A DNA stretch of 64,000 nt from Vibrio sp. 10N.286.49.B1 (GTDB taxonomy: Bacteria > Pseudomonadota > Gammaproteobacteria > Enterobacterales > Vibrionaceae), in NCBI RefSeq assembly GCF_002873335.1, contig NZ_MCUW01000078.1, positions 125,947 to 189,946 of the forward strand, read 5' to 3'. This document shows positions 17,680 through 27,574 of the stretch, piece by piece. The notes under the pieces are model-generated. The model was not told the DNA's origin. It searched no databases and saw nothing but the letters and a program-made list of their open reading frames with translations. Both the position numbers and the translations under genes were made by a program. Position 1 is the first letter of the stretch; each line of letters opens with the position of its first letter.

Positions 17680-17781
17680 GAGTCATCGTTATGGGTCGGT
17701 ATTGCTTTCAGTCATTATTGGTCATAATTCGTCATTGGCTACGACGACGCGTTATCACTACCTGATGAGTAAGTGCTCGTT

Positions 17782-18360
17782 CTAGGCTTCTACTTCAGGA
17801 ATGGCAACCAAAGAAACACAGGCTAAACTAATGTCTTGGTCAAGATAAGCCATCCCCAGCTTGTTAAGAAACGCTAGGCGGTCGGCGTTGCGTAGATCAA
17901 TATCAGGCCCTGCAATGCCGTTTCGTTCATAAATGGCGGCGACATGTGCGAGGAATTGCTCACCTGCATCCATAAGTAATAGGCTCATTGCGCCAACATC
18001 GGGTCTGACGCTTGCTTGTTGTTTTTTTGATAGATTGACCTCGAGAACAATCGGGTGTTCGTTGCCATCAAATCGTGCGAGTCGCTCTCTTACGGTCTGT
18101 TTCGCCCAGTAATACGCGAGCTCTTTACTCTGTGTTAGGAATACAGGTTCTACTGACTCGGTGTAGTCATTTCCGATGGTGGCCATGGTATTTTTTGCGG
18201 CTTCATTTAGCGCCTTGTCGCCAGAGCGTTTCAATCCTTGTCCTTGAATCGACACCAGAAGGGCTGAAGATGTTCCATGATACCAAGTATCGTTTGTCGC
18301 AAAACCATCTGTTGATAACAATTGCTTCGCATCTTGTAGGTATAGAGGGGTATCAGTCAT
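17782..18360 (-). CDS. ADP-ribosyltransferase-fold-like hypothetical protein
   Basis: Function unknown. I chose ATG 18358-18360 (GAGAG upstream); an ATG at 18375 has no ribosome binding site. The 192-residue product carries WYHGTSSALLVSIQGQGLKRSG at residues 26-47, then VFLTQSKELAYYWAKQTV near 80-95, then IVLEVNL. The order HGTS...I...GL, (V/Y)(F/Y)LT(x)5A(x)3A, and hVLEV resembles ADP-ribosyltransferase-fold enzymes such as RNA 2'-phosphotransferase. No signal peptide. It could be a toxin-like, RNA-modifying or housekeeping NAD enzyme. No antitoxin-like partner is adjacent; it follows aceA but a terminator separates them. Confidence 0.55.
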   Translation of the reverse strand: MTDTPLYLQDAKQLLSTDGFATNDTWYHGTSSALLVSIQGQGLKRSGDKALNEAAKNTMATIGNDYTESVEPVFLTQSKELAYYWAKQTVRERLARFDGNEHPIVLEVNLSKKQQASVRPDVGAMSLLLMDAGEQFLAHVAAIYERNGIAGPDIDLRNADRLAFLNKLGMAYLDQDISLACVSLVAIPEVEA

Positions 18361-18456
18361 AGGCACTCTCAACAAATAATAAGGGTGGTTCCGATGGACG
18401 TTAGTCTCATCGCTGTACGTTTAGATAAAAAATACTGTAGCAAAGTTGCGGAGATA

Positions 18457-18484
18457 AAAAAGCGACCCGAAAGTCGCTTTTCTC
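18457..18484 (-). terminator. Rho-independent terminator after aceA
   Basis: AAAAGCGAC-TTTCGG-GTCGCTTTTTT on the minus strand, 60 bases past the aceA stop. Confidence 0.9.
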
Positions 18485-18546
18485 TTAATATTTACATTTA
18501 CTTAAGTGACTTATATAGGGTCGCTTAAGTGAGCTTAGCCAACGAA

Positions 18547-20145
18547 TTAGTTAAACTGATTCGACGTATTTAATGCGCCACCCGCTTTTAGTGCGTTTTC
18601 ACCGGCAAAGTACTCTTTATGGTCATCACCCATGTCAGAGCCTGACATGTTTTGGTGTTTAACACAGGCGATGCCTTGACGGATTTCTTTACGTTGAACC
18701 CCCGCAACATAACCAAGCATTCCTTGGTCACCGAAGTATTCTTTTGCTAGGTTATCAGTGGACAACGCCGCGGTGTGGTAAGTCGGGAGCGTGATTAGGT
18801 GGTGGAAAATACCCGCTTCACGTGACGAATCTGCTTGGAATGTGCGGATACGGTCATCGGCTCGAGTCGACAGTTCAGTGTCATCGTATTCGGCACTCAT
18901 TAGGCTTGCACGGTCATACGCTGATACGTCTTCACCCGCTTCAACCATGGCATCATATGCCTGTTGACGGAAGTTGAGTGTCCAGTTGAATGATGGTGAG
19001 TTGTTGTATACCAGTTTTGCATCAGGGTGAACGGCGCGAACACCATCCATCATTTCTTTGATTTGACCGATATGCGGTTTTTCTGTCTCAATCCAAAGTA
19101 AGTCAGCACCCGCATTAATCGCTTCAATACAGTCAAATACACAGCGGTCTTCACCAGTGCCTTGACGGAATTGATACAGGCCAGAAGGTAGACGCTTAGG
19201 GCGTACCAGTTTTCCATCGCGGTTGAAGCATACATCGCCTTCAGCCATATCCGCCACGTCGACTTCTTCTACGTCTAAGTATGAATTGTATACATCACCT
19301 TGGTCGCCAGGCTCTTTCACAACGGCGATTTCTTTGGTTAGACCTGCACCTTGTGAATCGGTACGTGCCACAATGATGCCGTTGTCTATGCCAAGCTCAA
19401 GGAAGGCATAACGCAGTGCGCGCAGCTTGGCATGGAAATCCGCGTGAGGGACGGTAACCTTGCCATCTTGGTGACCACATTGCTTTTCATCCGCAACTTG
19501 GTTTTCAATTTGTAGACAACACGCACCAGCTTCAATCATCTGTTTCGCCATCAGATACGTTGCTTCCGCATTACCAAAGCCGGCATCAATATCAGCGATG
19601 ATTGGCACTACGTGTGTAACATGATTGTCAATTTGGTCTTGGATAGAGTCTTGCGCAGCCACGTCACCAGCTTCACGAGCCGTATCTAGCGCACGGAACA
19701 AGCCACCAAGTTCACGAGCGTCTGCTTGACGAAGGAAGGTATATAGCTCTTCAACTAAGCCAGCAACCGATGTTTTTTCATGCATTGATTGGTCAGGAAG
19801 AGGACCAAAATCAGAGCGAAGTGCTGCGACCATCCAACCCGATAGATAAAGGTAACGACGATCTGTTTTACCTTCAAAGTGCTTCTTAATAGAAATCATT
19901 TTTTGTTGGCCGATAAATCCATGCCAGCAACCGAGAGACTGTGTGTATTGAGAGCTGTCTGCGTCGTACGCCGCCATATCAGCTCGCATGATATCGGCCG
20001 TGTATTGCGCAACATCCAGACCCGTTTTGAATTTATTTTGAGCACGCATTCGAGCCGCCGACTCTGGATTAATAGCATCCCACGGAGCACCAGCAGTGCG
20101 TTTAGCAACTTCGATCATTTCGATATCTTGTGTGATTTGCGACAT
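18547..20145 (-). CDS. aceA: Isocitrate lyase
   Basis: Splits isocitrate into glyoxylate and succinate, the first step of the glyoxylate shunt. At 532 residues it is the longer isoform known in vibrios and pseudomonads rather than the 434-residue E. coli type. Visible motifs: PIIADIDAGFGNAEATY near 185, the catalytic-loop cysteine in DEKQCGHQDGK near 223-233, and NNSPSFNWTLNF near 365, which binds the substrate. The divergent LysR gene and the downstream glcB on the opposite strand complete the shunt locus; the usual aceBAK operon layout is not present. Confidence 0.95.
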   Translation of the reverse strand: MSQITQDIEMIEVAKRTAGAPWDAINPESAARMRAQNKFKTGLDVAQYTADIMRADMAAYDADSSQYTQSLGCWHGFIGQQKMISIKKHFEGKTDRRYLYLSGWMVAALRSDFGPLPDQSMHEKTSVAGLVEELYTFLRQADARELGGLFRALDTAREAGDVAAQDSIQDQIDNHVTHVVPIIADIDAGFGNAEATYLMAKQMIEAGACCLQIENQVADEKQCGHQDGKVTVPHADFHAKLRALRYAFLELGIDNGIIVARTDSQGAGLTKEIAVVKEPGDQGDVYNSYLDVEEVDVADMAEGDVCFNRDGKLVRPKRLPSGLYQFRQGTGEDRCVFDCIEAINAGADLLWIETEKPHIGQIKEMMDGVRAVHPDAKLVYNNSPSFNWTLNFRQQAYDAMVEAGEDVSAYDRASLMSAEYDDTELSTRADDRIRTFQADSSREAGIFHHLITLPTYHTAALSTDNLAKEYFGDQGMLGYVAGVQRKEIRQGIACVKHQNMSGSDMGDDHKEYFAGENALKAGGALNTSNQFN

Positions 20146-20273
20146 AACTCTTCCTTAGTTTCAGTTGGATATGTGGCCAAACCGGCCTGGGCTAAATCTT
20201 AACCATGGACAAAGCGTACGTGAACATGTGATAATTTTGTTAATTTATAGTTATTATATTCGGTATTTATTTT

Positions 20274-21227
20274 ATGAATATTGCTCGTATAGACCTTAAT
20301 TTACTTGTGTATTTAGACACCTTATTGAGAGAGCGAAACGTCACACGTGCGGCGAATCAATTGGGGATCACACAACCCGCAATGAGTAATGGGTTACGTC
20401 GTCTTAGAGATTTATTTGAAGACCCACTACTGGTTCGAACCAGTGAGGGCATGATTCCAACAGAGCGCGCTCAAAAGCTGCAGCCCATGATTCGAAACGT
20501 GTTAGCGAACGTTGAAAAGGCGCTGCAACCGACGATTGAGTTCAACGCGGAAGACAGCGAACGAGTGTTCCGCATTATGGCCAGTGACTATGCTGAATCG
20601 ACACTCATTCAACCGTTACTTGAGCGGTTGAATCAGATTGCGCCGAAAATAAGGCTCGATATTATGACGCCCAGTGATGTTAGTTACCAAGATGTGGAGC
20701 AGGGCACGGTCGACATTATCATCAACCGTTTTGATGATATTCCTCAGTCGTTCCACCAGATGAGCCTTTGGCATGACGGCTTTTCTTGCCTTTTTAGTCG
20801 GGATAACCCAATCGCTGATAACTTTGATATTTTTTCTTATTTAAAGGCTCAGCATATCTGGGTAAGCAAAACAGGTATGGGAACGGGTGTCGGTATTAAC
20901 CCGAGCGAAGCGCAAAAGCTGGGCTGGATTGACGAGGCGTTAATGCGCATTGGCAAGACACGCAACATTACGGTATTCACTCGTCACTATTTGTCGGCGG
21001 TGTTATTCGCTCAGCAAAAAAATCTTATCCTGACCATTCCAAGTAAAGCGGCTCAGTCACAACGAAATAATCCGAAACTGCTCATTAAACCGGCGCCATT
21101 TGCTATTGAGCCCTTTGAGGTAAAAATGGCGTGGAGTCCGTTATTACAAAGTAATCCCGACCACCAATGGATGCGTCGATTGATTAAGAGTGTGGCGAAT
21201 GAAATTGAAAGTGGTGTGACTGAATAA
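20274..21227 (+). CDS. LysR-type regulator, probably of the glyoxylate shunt
   Basis: The 317-residue protein has the LysR helix-turn-helix at its N-terminus (VTRAANQLGITQPAMSNGLRRLRDLFEDPLLVRT, residues 23-56), followed by the two-lobed effector domain. The NodD/LeuO-like form of the helix is a subtype with PAMSNGLRRLR. It starts 128 bases from the divergent aceA and is followed after 120 bases by glcB on its own strand. The position suggests that it controls aceA and glcB; the inducer is unknown. There is no clear ribosome binding site before ATG 20274, whose upstream is AT-rich. Confidence 0.85.
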   Translation: MNIARIDLNLLVYLDTLLRERNVTRAANQLGITQPAMSNGLRRLRDLFEDPLLVRTSEGMIPTERAQKLQPMIRNVLANVEKALQPTIEFNAEDSERVFRIMASDYAESTLIQPLLERLNQIAPKIRLDIMTPSDVSYQDVEQGTVDIIINRFDDIPQSFHQMSLWHDGFSCLFSRDNPIADNFDIFSYLKAQHIWVSKTGMGTGVGINPSEAQKLGWIDEALMRIGKTRNITVFTRHYLSAVLFAQQKNLILTIPSKAAQSQRNNPKLLIKPAPFAIEPFEVKMAWSPLLQSNPDHQWMRRLIKSVANEIESGVTE

Positions 21228-21347
21228 CTGTGAAATCACGGGTATTCACATTGTGAATGTTCAATATAAGCGGCATAAATTAGCTAAATTATCATCCATT
21301 ACGTAGAGTTTTCTTTATACGTAATCGTTAAAGCTGAGAGAGATCCT

Positions 21348-23540
21348 ATGAGCAATCGTATTCAACAGGGAAGCTTGAGCATTGATAGCTCCCTCTACGC
21401 ACTAATAAATGAACAAGCTATACCGGGAACGGGCATTAATGCCGCCGATTTTTGGCAATCTTTTGAGACGATTCTTAATGACTTGGCGCCTAAAAATAGA
21501 GCGCTGCTTATTAAGCGTGATGATCTTCAACATCAAATAGATGCCTGGCATCAAGAGCGTGCTGGACAGGCGTTAGATGCCGCCGAATACAAATCGTTTT
21601 TGCAACAGATAGGCTACTTGGTTACAGAAGGTAGTGATTTCCAAGTAGAGACGGCCAATGTTGAGCCAGAAATAGCGACACAGGCAGGCCCGCAGCTAGT
21701 GGTGCCGATTATGAATGCTCGTTTCGCGCTCAATGCGGCTAATGCTCGTTGGGGAAGCCTCTACGACGCGCTGTATGGTACTGATGTCATTAGTGAAAAT
21801 GATGGCGCAGAGAAAGGTGGCGCGTTTAACCCGGTTCGTGGGGCTAAGGTGGTTGCTTACGCTCGCGAATTTCTTGATGAAGCGGTGCCGTTAAATGGCG
21901 TGTCTCATAAAGAGGTCACGCAATACCGCATTAGTGATGTGAGTATTGGTAATACGCTGACAGCCACGCTGAGTAATGGCGAAGAAGTGACGTTAATGGA
22001 TGCGAGCCAGTTTATTGGCTACCAAGGCGCGGCAACTGCGCCGTCTTGCATTCTTCTTAAACATAATAATTTGCATATCGAAATCCAAATCGACCCAACT
22101 ACCCCTATTGGAAGTATTGACGCTGCGGGCATTAAAGATGTCGTGGTGGAAGCGGCCCTAACCACGATCATGGACTGTGAAGACTCGGTTGCGGCGGTTG
22201 ATGGTGAAGACAAAGCGCTTGCCTACAAAAACTGGTTAGGCTTGATGAAAGGTGATTTACAGGAGTCGCTTGAGAAGAATGGGAAAACAATGGTCAGGCG
22301 CCTGAATCCAGACCGTCAATATACCAGCGTGACAGGAGGCGAAATAGCCTTAAAAGGTCGCAGTATGTTGTTTATCCGTAACGTTGGCCATCTCATGACC
22401 ACGCCTGCCATTATCGACGGACAAGGTAATGAGGTCCCAGAAGGTATTATGGATGGCATGGTCACGTCTTTGATTGCAATGCATGATCTAAAAGGTAATA
22501 GCGCCCATCAAAACTCTACAGCCAACAGCATCAATATTGTAAAGCCTAAAATGCATGGCCCAGAAGAAGTCGCGTTTACTAATGAGCTTTTTGGGCGCAT
22601 TGAAGAAGCGCTTGGATTAGAGCGCAATACGATTAAAGTCGGCATTATGGATGAAGAAAGACGTACCTCCGTTAACCTGAAAGCGTGTATTCGCGCAGCA
22701 AAAGAACGAGTGGTATTTATTAATACGGGCTTTTTAGATCGTACCGGTGACGAGATTCACACGAGTATGGAAGCCGGACCGTTTGCGCCGAAAGTCCAAC
22801 TCAAATCGATGACTTGGATCGGAGCCTATGAAGATCAAAACGTTGATCTAGGGTTAGCATGCGGCTTGCAAGGTAAGGCTCAGATTGGTAAAGGCATGTG
22901 GCCTGAGCCAGATAACATGGCCAAGATGATGGAAGTGAAAATTGGTCATCCGCAAGCGGGCGCGAACACCGCCTGGGTACCATCACCAACCGCGGCGACG
23001 CTTCATGCCCTTCATTATCACAAGGTTAATGTACCGAGCCGTCAAAGAGAGTTACGTGAGCGCGTACGAGCAAATGTGGATGATATCTTGACGATTCCGC
23101 TACTTGGCAACCAAAAACTGACCGCAGCGGATATTCAAAATGAGCTGGACAATAATACTCAAGGTATTCTTGGGTACGTAGTTCGTTGGATTGACCAAGG
23201 TGTGGGCTGTTCAAAAGTGCCCGACATTAATGATGTCGGCTTAATGGAAGACCGAGCCACGTTGCGTATTTCTAGCCAACATATTGCGAACTGGTTGCGC
23301 CATGGTATTTGCGGTAAAGCGCAAGTTATGGAAACGATGCAGCGCATGGCGGCGGTCGTTGATGAACAAAACGCAAGTGACCCTAGCTACAAGAATATGG
23401 CGCCAAATTTTGACCAAAGTATTGCGTTCTCAGCTGCGTGCCAACTCGTGTTTGAAGGTTGCGCACAACCTAGTGGTTATACTGAACCGGTATTACATGC
23501 CATGCGGTTGAAGCTTAAAGCGCAGACCGCAAAGTTGTAA
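21348..23540 (+). CDS. glcB: Malate synthase G
   Basis: Condenses glyoxylate with acetyl-CoA to malate. The 730-residue protein is full length for the monomeric G form (about 723). Key parts: N-terminal clasp; [19 protein letters not shown]; the inserted alpha/beta domain (about 135-300) with [25 protein letters not shown] with the catalytic Arg; [13 protein letters not shown] (metal-binding Glu); [18 protein letters not shown] (metal-binding Asp); and the C-terminal plug. ATG 21348 follows GAGAGAGATCC. A terminator lies 120 bases after the stop. Together with aceA it forms the shunt for growth on acetate or fatty acids. Confidence 0.95.
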   Translation: MSNRIQQGSLSIDSSLYALINEQAIPGTGINAADFWQSFETILNDLAPKNRALLIKRDDLQHQIDAWHQERAGQALDAAEYKSFLQQIGYLVTEGSDFQVETANVEPEIATQAGPQLVVPIMNARFALNAANARWGSLYDALYGTDVISENDGAEKGGAFNPVRGAKVVAYAREFLDEAVPLNGVSHKEVTQYRISDVSIGNTLTATLSNGEEVTLMDASQFIGYQGAATAPSCILLKHNNLHIEIQIDPTTPIGSIDAAGIKDVVVEAALTTIMDCEDSVAAVDGEDKALAYKNWLGLMKGDLQESLEKNGKTMVRRLNPDRQYTSVTGGEIALKGRSMLFIRNVGHLMTTPAIIDGQGNEVPEGIMDGMVTSLIAMHDLKGNSAHQNSTANSINIVKPKMHGPEEVAFTNELFGRIEEALGLERNTIKVGIMDEERRTSVNLKACIRAAKERVVFINTGFLDRTGDEIHTSMEAGPFAPKVQLKSMTWIGAYEDQNVDLGLACGLQGKAQIGKGMWPEPDNMAKMMEVKIGHPQAGANTAWVPSPTAATLHALHYHKVNVPSRQRELRERVRANVDDILTIPLLGNQKLTAADIQNELDNNTQGILGYVVRWIDQGVGCSKVPDINDVGLMEDRATLRISSQHIANWLRHGICGKAQVMETMQRMAAVVDEQNASDPSYKNMAPNFDQSIAFSAACQLVFEGCAQPSGYTEPVLHAMRLKLKAQTAKL

Positions 23541-23662
23541 ACCGTCTAGCGAAAAGGTATTCGTGTTGGTGTGTTGAATCAAGGTTGCACCTATGGGTAA
23601 GAACCAACTGAATTGGGGGGGCTTATTCGAGTACACATTTCCCCCGTAAACAGCCCAAGTTC

Positions 23663-23687
23663 CCGCGCCTCGAGCGCGGTTTTTTTA
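23663..23687 (+). terminator. Rho-independent terminator after glcB
   Basis: CCGCGC-CTCGA-GCGCGG followed by eight T. Confidence 0.92.
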
Positions 23688-23990
23688 TGTCGTGAGTGCG
23701 ACCAACATAACACTGCCGTTCGAACGCGAGTCATTTTCTCATTGGTTTTGCATTGTGATTACGATTCGCTTTTTTAGAAACGCTGTAATCGTTCAGTCTT
23801 TAAGGTATGTCGGAGGGGGTCTATCTATGTCAGGTGATGGATAGGTAGCTGGATCTAAATCACGATGGAAATACGCCCATGATAAGTGACGCTCATCAAA
23901 TGATGGAAAATGCCACCTTTCGTTAGCGATCGCGCAGGAGTAGGGTAGTGCGGTAAACATTGAGTTAAACACTAATTGTCAGAGGTAATT
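23688..23990. other. Intergenic region before the Cys-rich small gene
   Basis: About 300 bases without a supported gene. A GGAGGGGG followed by an ATG at 23827 gives only a five-codon frame. The segment likely holds the promoter of the gene at 23991. Confidence 0.4.
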
Positions 23991-24206
23991 ATGAGTTTGT
24001 TTTATGTTGATAAAAATGCACAAGAAAATGGTGATCACGAGGTCCATACCGCTACCTGCACTCACAGTCCAAACCTGAAGGATTGCGATCCACTGGGTTA
24101 TCACACCGCCTGTAGTACGGCACTCAACGCGGCCAAGAAAATCTATCCACAATCCAACGGTTGCTATTACTGCTCTTATTCCGCCTATACCTCTGAAGAT
24201 AAATAA
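23991..24206 (+). CDS. Small Cys/His-rich protein, function unknown
   Basis: 71 residues from ATG 23991, with AGAGG 5-9 bases upstream. No signal peptide or membrane helix. Five cysteines and several histidines are spread through the chain: HTATCTH at 19-25, KDCD at about 30-33, YHTACSTALNAAKK at 37-50, GCYYCSY near 57-63. The spacing suggests a zinc or redox site. The pattern 'H..TC.....LG.H.ACS.A...AK..YP...GCYYC' reads like a conserved small family, but I cannot name it. Confidence 0.65.
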   Translation: MSLFYVDKNAQENGDHEVHTATCTHSPNLKDCDPLGYHTACSTALNAAKKIYPQSNGCYYCSYSAYTSEDK

Positions 24207-24352
24207 CGCCAGTAACGGCTTTGAATGAGCGACTAATTCTGCCTAGGTTTAGACTGACAGTTTAGATACGTTTTTCTTTGTGAGGTTCTTTTGAGCTCGA
24301 CAATAGGACAACACGGCGCCATCAATAATGGTCAGTGTTGCCCTATTTTGTC

Positions 24353-24589
24353 TCACTGTTCACCTAACAGGTGCAATTTGGTTTTGTTGAGAGAGAATTC
24401 CAAAACACCAAAGCCTGCAAATAAGCAGCCAAACAACCACGCAGCCATACCAAAGATAACAAACCAACTGTTTTTCCATTCATCTAGTGCAAAAACAATG
24501 AGTTGCAATCCAGAAAAGAACATAAGGACACTTAAGATAAGTGTCGAAATTAGGGTGAACGAGACGACAACAGGGAACCATTTTGACAT
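24353..24589 (-). CDS. Small membrane protein with two helices
   Basis: A 78-residue protein starting at ATG 24587-24589, with AGAGGAG 9 bases upstream, a strong signal. Two hydrophobic helices (about 6-30, VVVSFTLISTLILSVLMFF; and 42-66, WFVIFGMAAWLFGCLFAGFGV) are joined by a short loop with DEWKN. The C-terminus is short and basic. It is an inner-membrane protein of unknown function. Confidence 0.7.
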   Translation of the reverse strand: MSKWFPVVVSFTLISTLILSVLMFFSGLQLIVFALDEWKNSWFVIFGMAAWLFGCLFAGFGVLEFSLNKTKLHLLGEQ

Positions 24590-24775
24590 GTTAACACTCC
24601 TCTAATAAATACTGAGTAAGAGCGATTGCAATAGTAGTGCCATAAATATTGTGGTTATTTTGTTGTCACAGTACTTCCAAGATACTTTGCACCTAAGAAG
24701 TGCTGTTGACAGGAAAGGTTGATATTGCTTGTGGCGAGTGAACTCGCAAAGTGAATGTCGCTGGTATAGCGAAGC

Positions 24776-24801
24776 GCGGCTGTAAACCGAATCACAGCCG
24801 C
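24776..24801. other. Hairpin after the PheC-like gene
   Basis: GCGGCTGT and ACAGCCGC are separated by ten bases, about 30 bases past the stop of the minus-strand gene at 24834. There is no T-run, so it is a weak terminator candidate. Confidence 0.4.
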
Positions 24802-24833
24802 TCAGTTAATCTCGCTTCTAAAGCTCTAAGTGG

Positions 24834-25595
24834 TTATTTTAACGAGTTGTTGATCATGAACTGTTCATCAATATTCTTGAGCTTCATATCATCCATAATG
24901 AAGTTGATGGTATTGAGCAGGCGTTGTTCGCCTTTCGGGACGAGGTATCCAAATTGACCGTTGGTGAATGGCTTGTCACAACGTGCCGCTTCTAAACGCT
25001 GATCGGTTACTTGGTAAAACAACCCTTCAGGTGTCTCAGTGACCATTACGTCGACTTTACCTGTCGCGACAGCTTTTGGCACATCGAGATTGTTTTCAAA
25101 GCGCGTAAAGCGCGCTTCAGTCAAGTGAGTATCGGCGAATGACTCATTTGTGCCACCAATATTGACACCGACACGAACGGAAGGCTTGTTGACTTTTTCT
25201 AATGTGTTGAACTTATCCTTTGTGCCTTTTGCCACTAGGAAGCACTTACCAAATGCCATGTAACCTTGGGTTTGCTCAGCGTTAAGTTGGCGTTGCATTT
25301 TTCGCGTTATTCCACCCATCGCGATGTCATATTTATCGTCGTTTAGGTCGGCAAGTAATCCCTTCCAAGTGGTTTGAACGAATTTGAGTTCGACGCCCAA
25401 TTGTTTCGCAACATGCTTAGCGACATCAATATCGTAACCAGAATATTGGTTGCCATCGTAGTAAGAAAATGGCTTGTAGTCTCCGGTGGTTCCAACGCGC
25501 AGGGTCCCGGACTTAAGAACATCATCCAGTTGATCGGCATGCGAGACCGCTGAAAGGCTCATTGTGATAGCAGCAAGTAATAGTGTTTTATTCAT
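24834..25595 (-). CDS. Periplasmic amino-acid-binding fold protein, resembles cyclohexadienyl dehydratase PheC
   Basis: 253 residues with a signal peptide (about 1-20, ending SHA) and a type 2 periplasmic binding fold: LRVGTTGDYKPFSYYDGNQYSGYDIDVAKHVAKQLGV, TTWKGLLADLNDDKYDIAMGGIT and VGVNIGGTNESFADTHL. The GGTNE-F-A stretch and the TGDYKPFSY start match periplasmic PheC (prephenate/arogenate dehydratase, making phenylpyruvate or phenylalanine) better than typical transport proteins. There is no permease or ATPase gene beside it, as expected for a free enzyme. Alternatively it is an orphan amino acid ABC transporter component. Confidence 0.72.
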   Translation of the reverse strand: MNKTLLLAAITMSLSAVSHADQLDDVLKSGTLRVGTTGDYKPFSYYDGNQYSGYDIDVAKHVAKQLGVELKFVQTTWKGLLADLNDDKYDIAMGGITRKMQRQLNAEQTQGYMAFGKCFLVAKGTKDKFNTLEKVNKPSVRVGVNIGGTNESFADTHLTEARFTRFENNLDVPKAVATGKVDVMVTETPEGLFYQVTDQRLEAARCDKPFTNGQFGYLVPKGEQRLLNTINFIMDDMKLKNIDEQFMINNSLK

Positions 25596-25858
25596 TATGG
25601 TCTTTTGGTGAAATCGATGGTCTCGCTACATTAGCAGGAAAACGTGTTTAAACAGATCAAACCATCAAAATAAGGCGCCAACAAGCGGAAGGCTTTGGTT
25701 CTATGGGGGAAAATCAACGCTAGACAGTCGTGATACCTTTAGATTGATTGGTGGTGAATCGTATAGGTTATTACTATGTAGACTGAGAGCTGAGCGCTAT
25801 CAACATCAAGTAAACTCCGATATACTTTAATGAGTTAACTTAAAGGTAATACAATATT

Positions 25859-26617
25859 ATGAAAGAATATGAACAAGTCGCTGCTGATCTGCTTAGCCGC
25901 CGTGTGGCAGGAACTAAAGCGCCACGTATCGCAGAGCAACAACGCCCATTAAACCTAGAAGATGCATTACAAATTCAATCATCCATGATCGATTTGCACA
26001 CTGATAAAGTGGGTGGATGGAAATGCTTATTGCCGCTCGCTGAAGATAAATTTGTTGTGGCGCCAATTTTTGCTGACAGCATTCAACGAGGAGAGCATTG
26101 TGCATTGTTCGCTGACAATAACGTTGCCCGCATTGAGCCTGAAATTGCCTTCATTCTTAGCCAACGGTTACCTGCTTGTTCTGAAGGTTATAGCGAAGAA
26201 CAAATAAACGAGGCTATTGGTCCTTGCCATATGGCGCTTGAATTGATGCAATCTCGCTTTGCTGACGACAGTGGAGCGGAGTTCTACGAGAGACTTGCTG
26301 ATTGTCTCGTTAACCAAGGTATGTACATCGGTCCTGAAATTGATCGAGAGGCTGCGTTCACTGCATCTAAAATTGACATTGCAGTTAAGCAAGGTGAACA
26401 AGTACAGACATTTGCGGGCACGCATCCTAATCCGTTACCACAACATCCTATTTACTGGTTGATTAACTACATGACACGTCGTGGTGTGGATTTTGAAGCG
26501 GGTGAAGCCATTATTACTGGGTCATATTGTGGCATTGTAGAGGTTGAGTTTAATCAACCTACATCAATCAGTTACGAAGGTATTGGACAGTATCAAGTGA
26601 TGTTCAGCGAAAAATAA
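25859..26617 (+). CDS. 2-keto-4-pentenoate hydratase family protein (MhpD-like)
   Basis: 252 residues, soluble. The FAH/hydratase fold is seen in RIEPEIAFILSQRLP (metal-binding Glu-x-Glu), GPCHMALELMQSRF and TGSYCGIVEV near the C-terminus; the N-terminus (AADLLSRRVAGTKAPRI... LEDALQIQ) is that of the hydratase/oxalocrotonate decarboxylase branch. Such enzymes hydrate 2-hydroxypentadienoate in meta-cleavage pathways, but no pathway gene lies nearby, so the substrate is unknown. AAAGGT lies about 12 bases before the ATG. Confidence 0.8.
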   Translation: MKEYEQVAADLLSRRVAGTKAPRIAEQQRPLNLEDALQIQSSMIDLHTDKVGGWKCLLPLAEDKFVVAPIFADSIQRGEHCALFADNNVARIEPEIAFILSQRLPACSEGYSEEQINEAIGPCHMALELMQSRFADDSGAEFYERLADCLVNQGMYIGPEIDREAAFTASKIDIAVKQGEQVQTFAGTHPNPLPQHPIYWLINYMTRRGVDFEAGEAIITGSYCGIVEVEFNQPTSISYEGIGQYQVMFSEK

Positions 26618-27110
26618 TCCCGAGAAACACAGGGCGACGGTTGCCTAATGCGCCTGTCGCTCAGTGCTTTAAAAACGGTGCGATTTTAGAACGAACTGCG
26701 TGGGTGGGTGTTCAACACTATGGCACCCGCTACTGCTACGCCTATTATTGATTTATGCTACGCGTTCGCGAGTGTGATATTTTAACTTTATGATTTTGTT
26801 GGAATAAATGCGGTTTTTACGAGAGGGCAAGGGTGAGTCGATAGACTGTTAAAGGCGTTAATTCTAAATAATTGTCGTTAGCACGAAAAAAAGTCTTTAC
26901 ATAGTGGCAAGTTCTAGTAATATCCACCTCGCTCTGTTGTTCAGGGTTATTAATGATACATCAAGTAAAAGCACTTCTCAGTATTCTTCGTTATTGTTGT
27001 TATTCTCAGTGGTTCCCTTAGCTTCATCGTCACATTCAATAATTCAAGCTCTCAGCACATCGCAATTTTGCGATATTTTCCAATGAATTTAACTTTATAA
27101 GGGACACATT
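26618..27110. promoter_or_regulatory. Upstream region and probable long leader of the cold-shock gene
   Basis: 493 bases without a supported gene. Cold-shock genes often have long structured leaders. Here ATCGCAATTTTGCGAT (27059-27074) forms a hairpin and AAGGGA is the ribosome binding site ten bases before the ATG. The transcription start cannot be placed. Confidence 0.5.
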
Positions 27111-27323
27111 ATGTCTACTAAAACAACTGGTCTAGTAAAATGGTTTAACGAAGAGAAAGGTTTCGGATTCCTTACTCAAGACAACGGCGGCGCTGACGTA
27201 TTCGTACATTTCCGTGCTATCGCTTCAGAAGGTTTCAAAACTCTTGCTGAAGGCCAAAAAGTATCTTTCGAAGTAGAGCAAGGCCAAAAAGGTCTTCAAG
27301 CAGCTAACGTTGTAGCTATCTAA
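27111..27323 (+). CDS. CspA-family cold-shock protein
   Basis: A 70-residue single cold-shock domain with both RNA-binding motifs: KGFGFLT (RNP1) and DVFVHFRAI (RNP2), after the family start [13 protein letters not shown]. It binds single-stranded nucleic acid and keeps RNA unfolded, mostly in the cold. Length is exactly that of CspA-type proteins. Codon use is strongly biased to abundant codons, indicating high expression. Its own terminator follows. Confidence 0.95.
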   Translation: MSTKTTGLVKWFNEEKGFGFLTQDNGGADVFVHFRAIASEGFKTLAEGQKVSFEVEQGQKGLQAANVVAI

Positions 27324-27335
27324 TTTCGAAAGTCG

Positions 27336-27375
27336 GCGAAAATAGCTTTATAGCTGTTTTCGCTACTTTTTACAT
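27336..27375 (+). terminator. Rho-independent terminator of the cold-shock gene
   Basis: GCGAAAATAGCT-TTAT-AGCTGTTTTCGC, one G-U pair, followed by TACTTTTT. Confidence 0.85.
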
Positions 27376-27574
27376 AAACAATACAATAATTTATACCGTA
27401 ATCTAGAAAATATAAACAATTCCTACATCTGCTTTTCACACACATGTCGTTACGTTTCTACTCTCTTCGTTATCTCAATATAAATACAATCAATTTTTAA
27501 ATCTCATAGCTTAAGTATGCCTTTAAGTTAATGCTTTGTGCATCTTAAATGCTATAAAAATAATAAGGATTTTT

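Noticed and set aside
23827..23844. Five-codon frame after a strong GGAGGGGG
   Set aside because: Too short to support as a gene; listed only as a curiosity of the spacer.
26904..27086. 60-codon frame upstream of the cold-shock gene
   Set aside because: It falls in the probable leader, has no ribosome binding site and a serine/leucine-rich random look.
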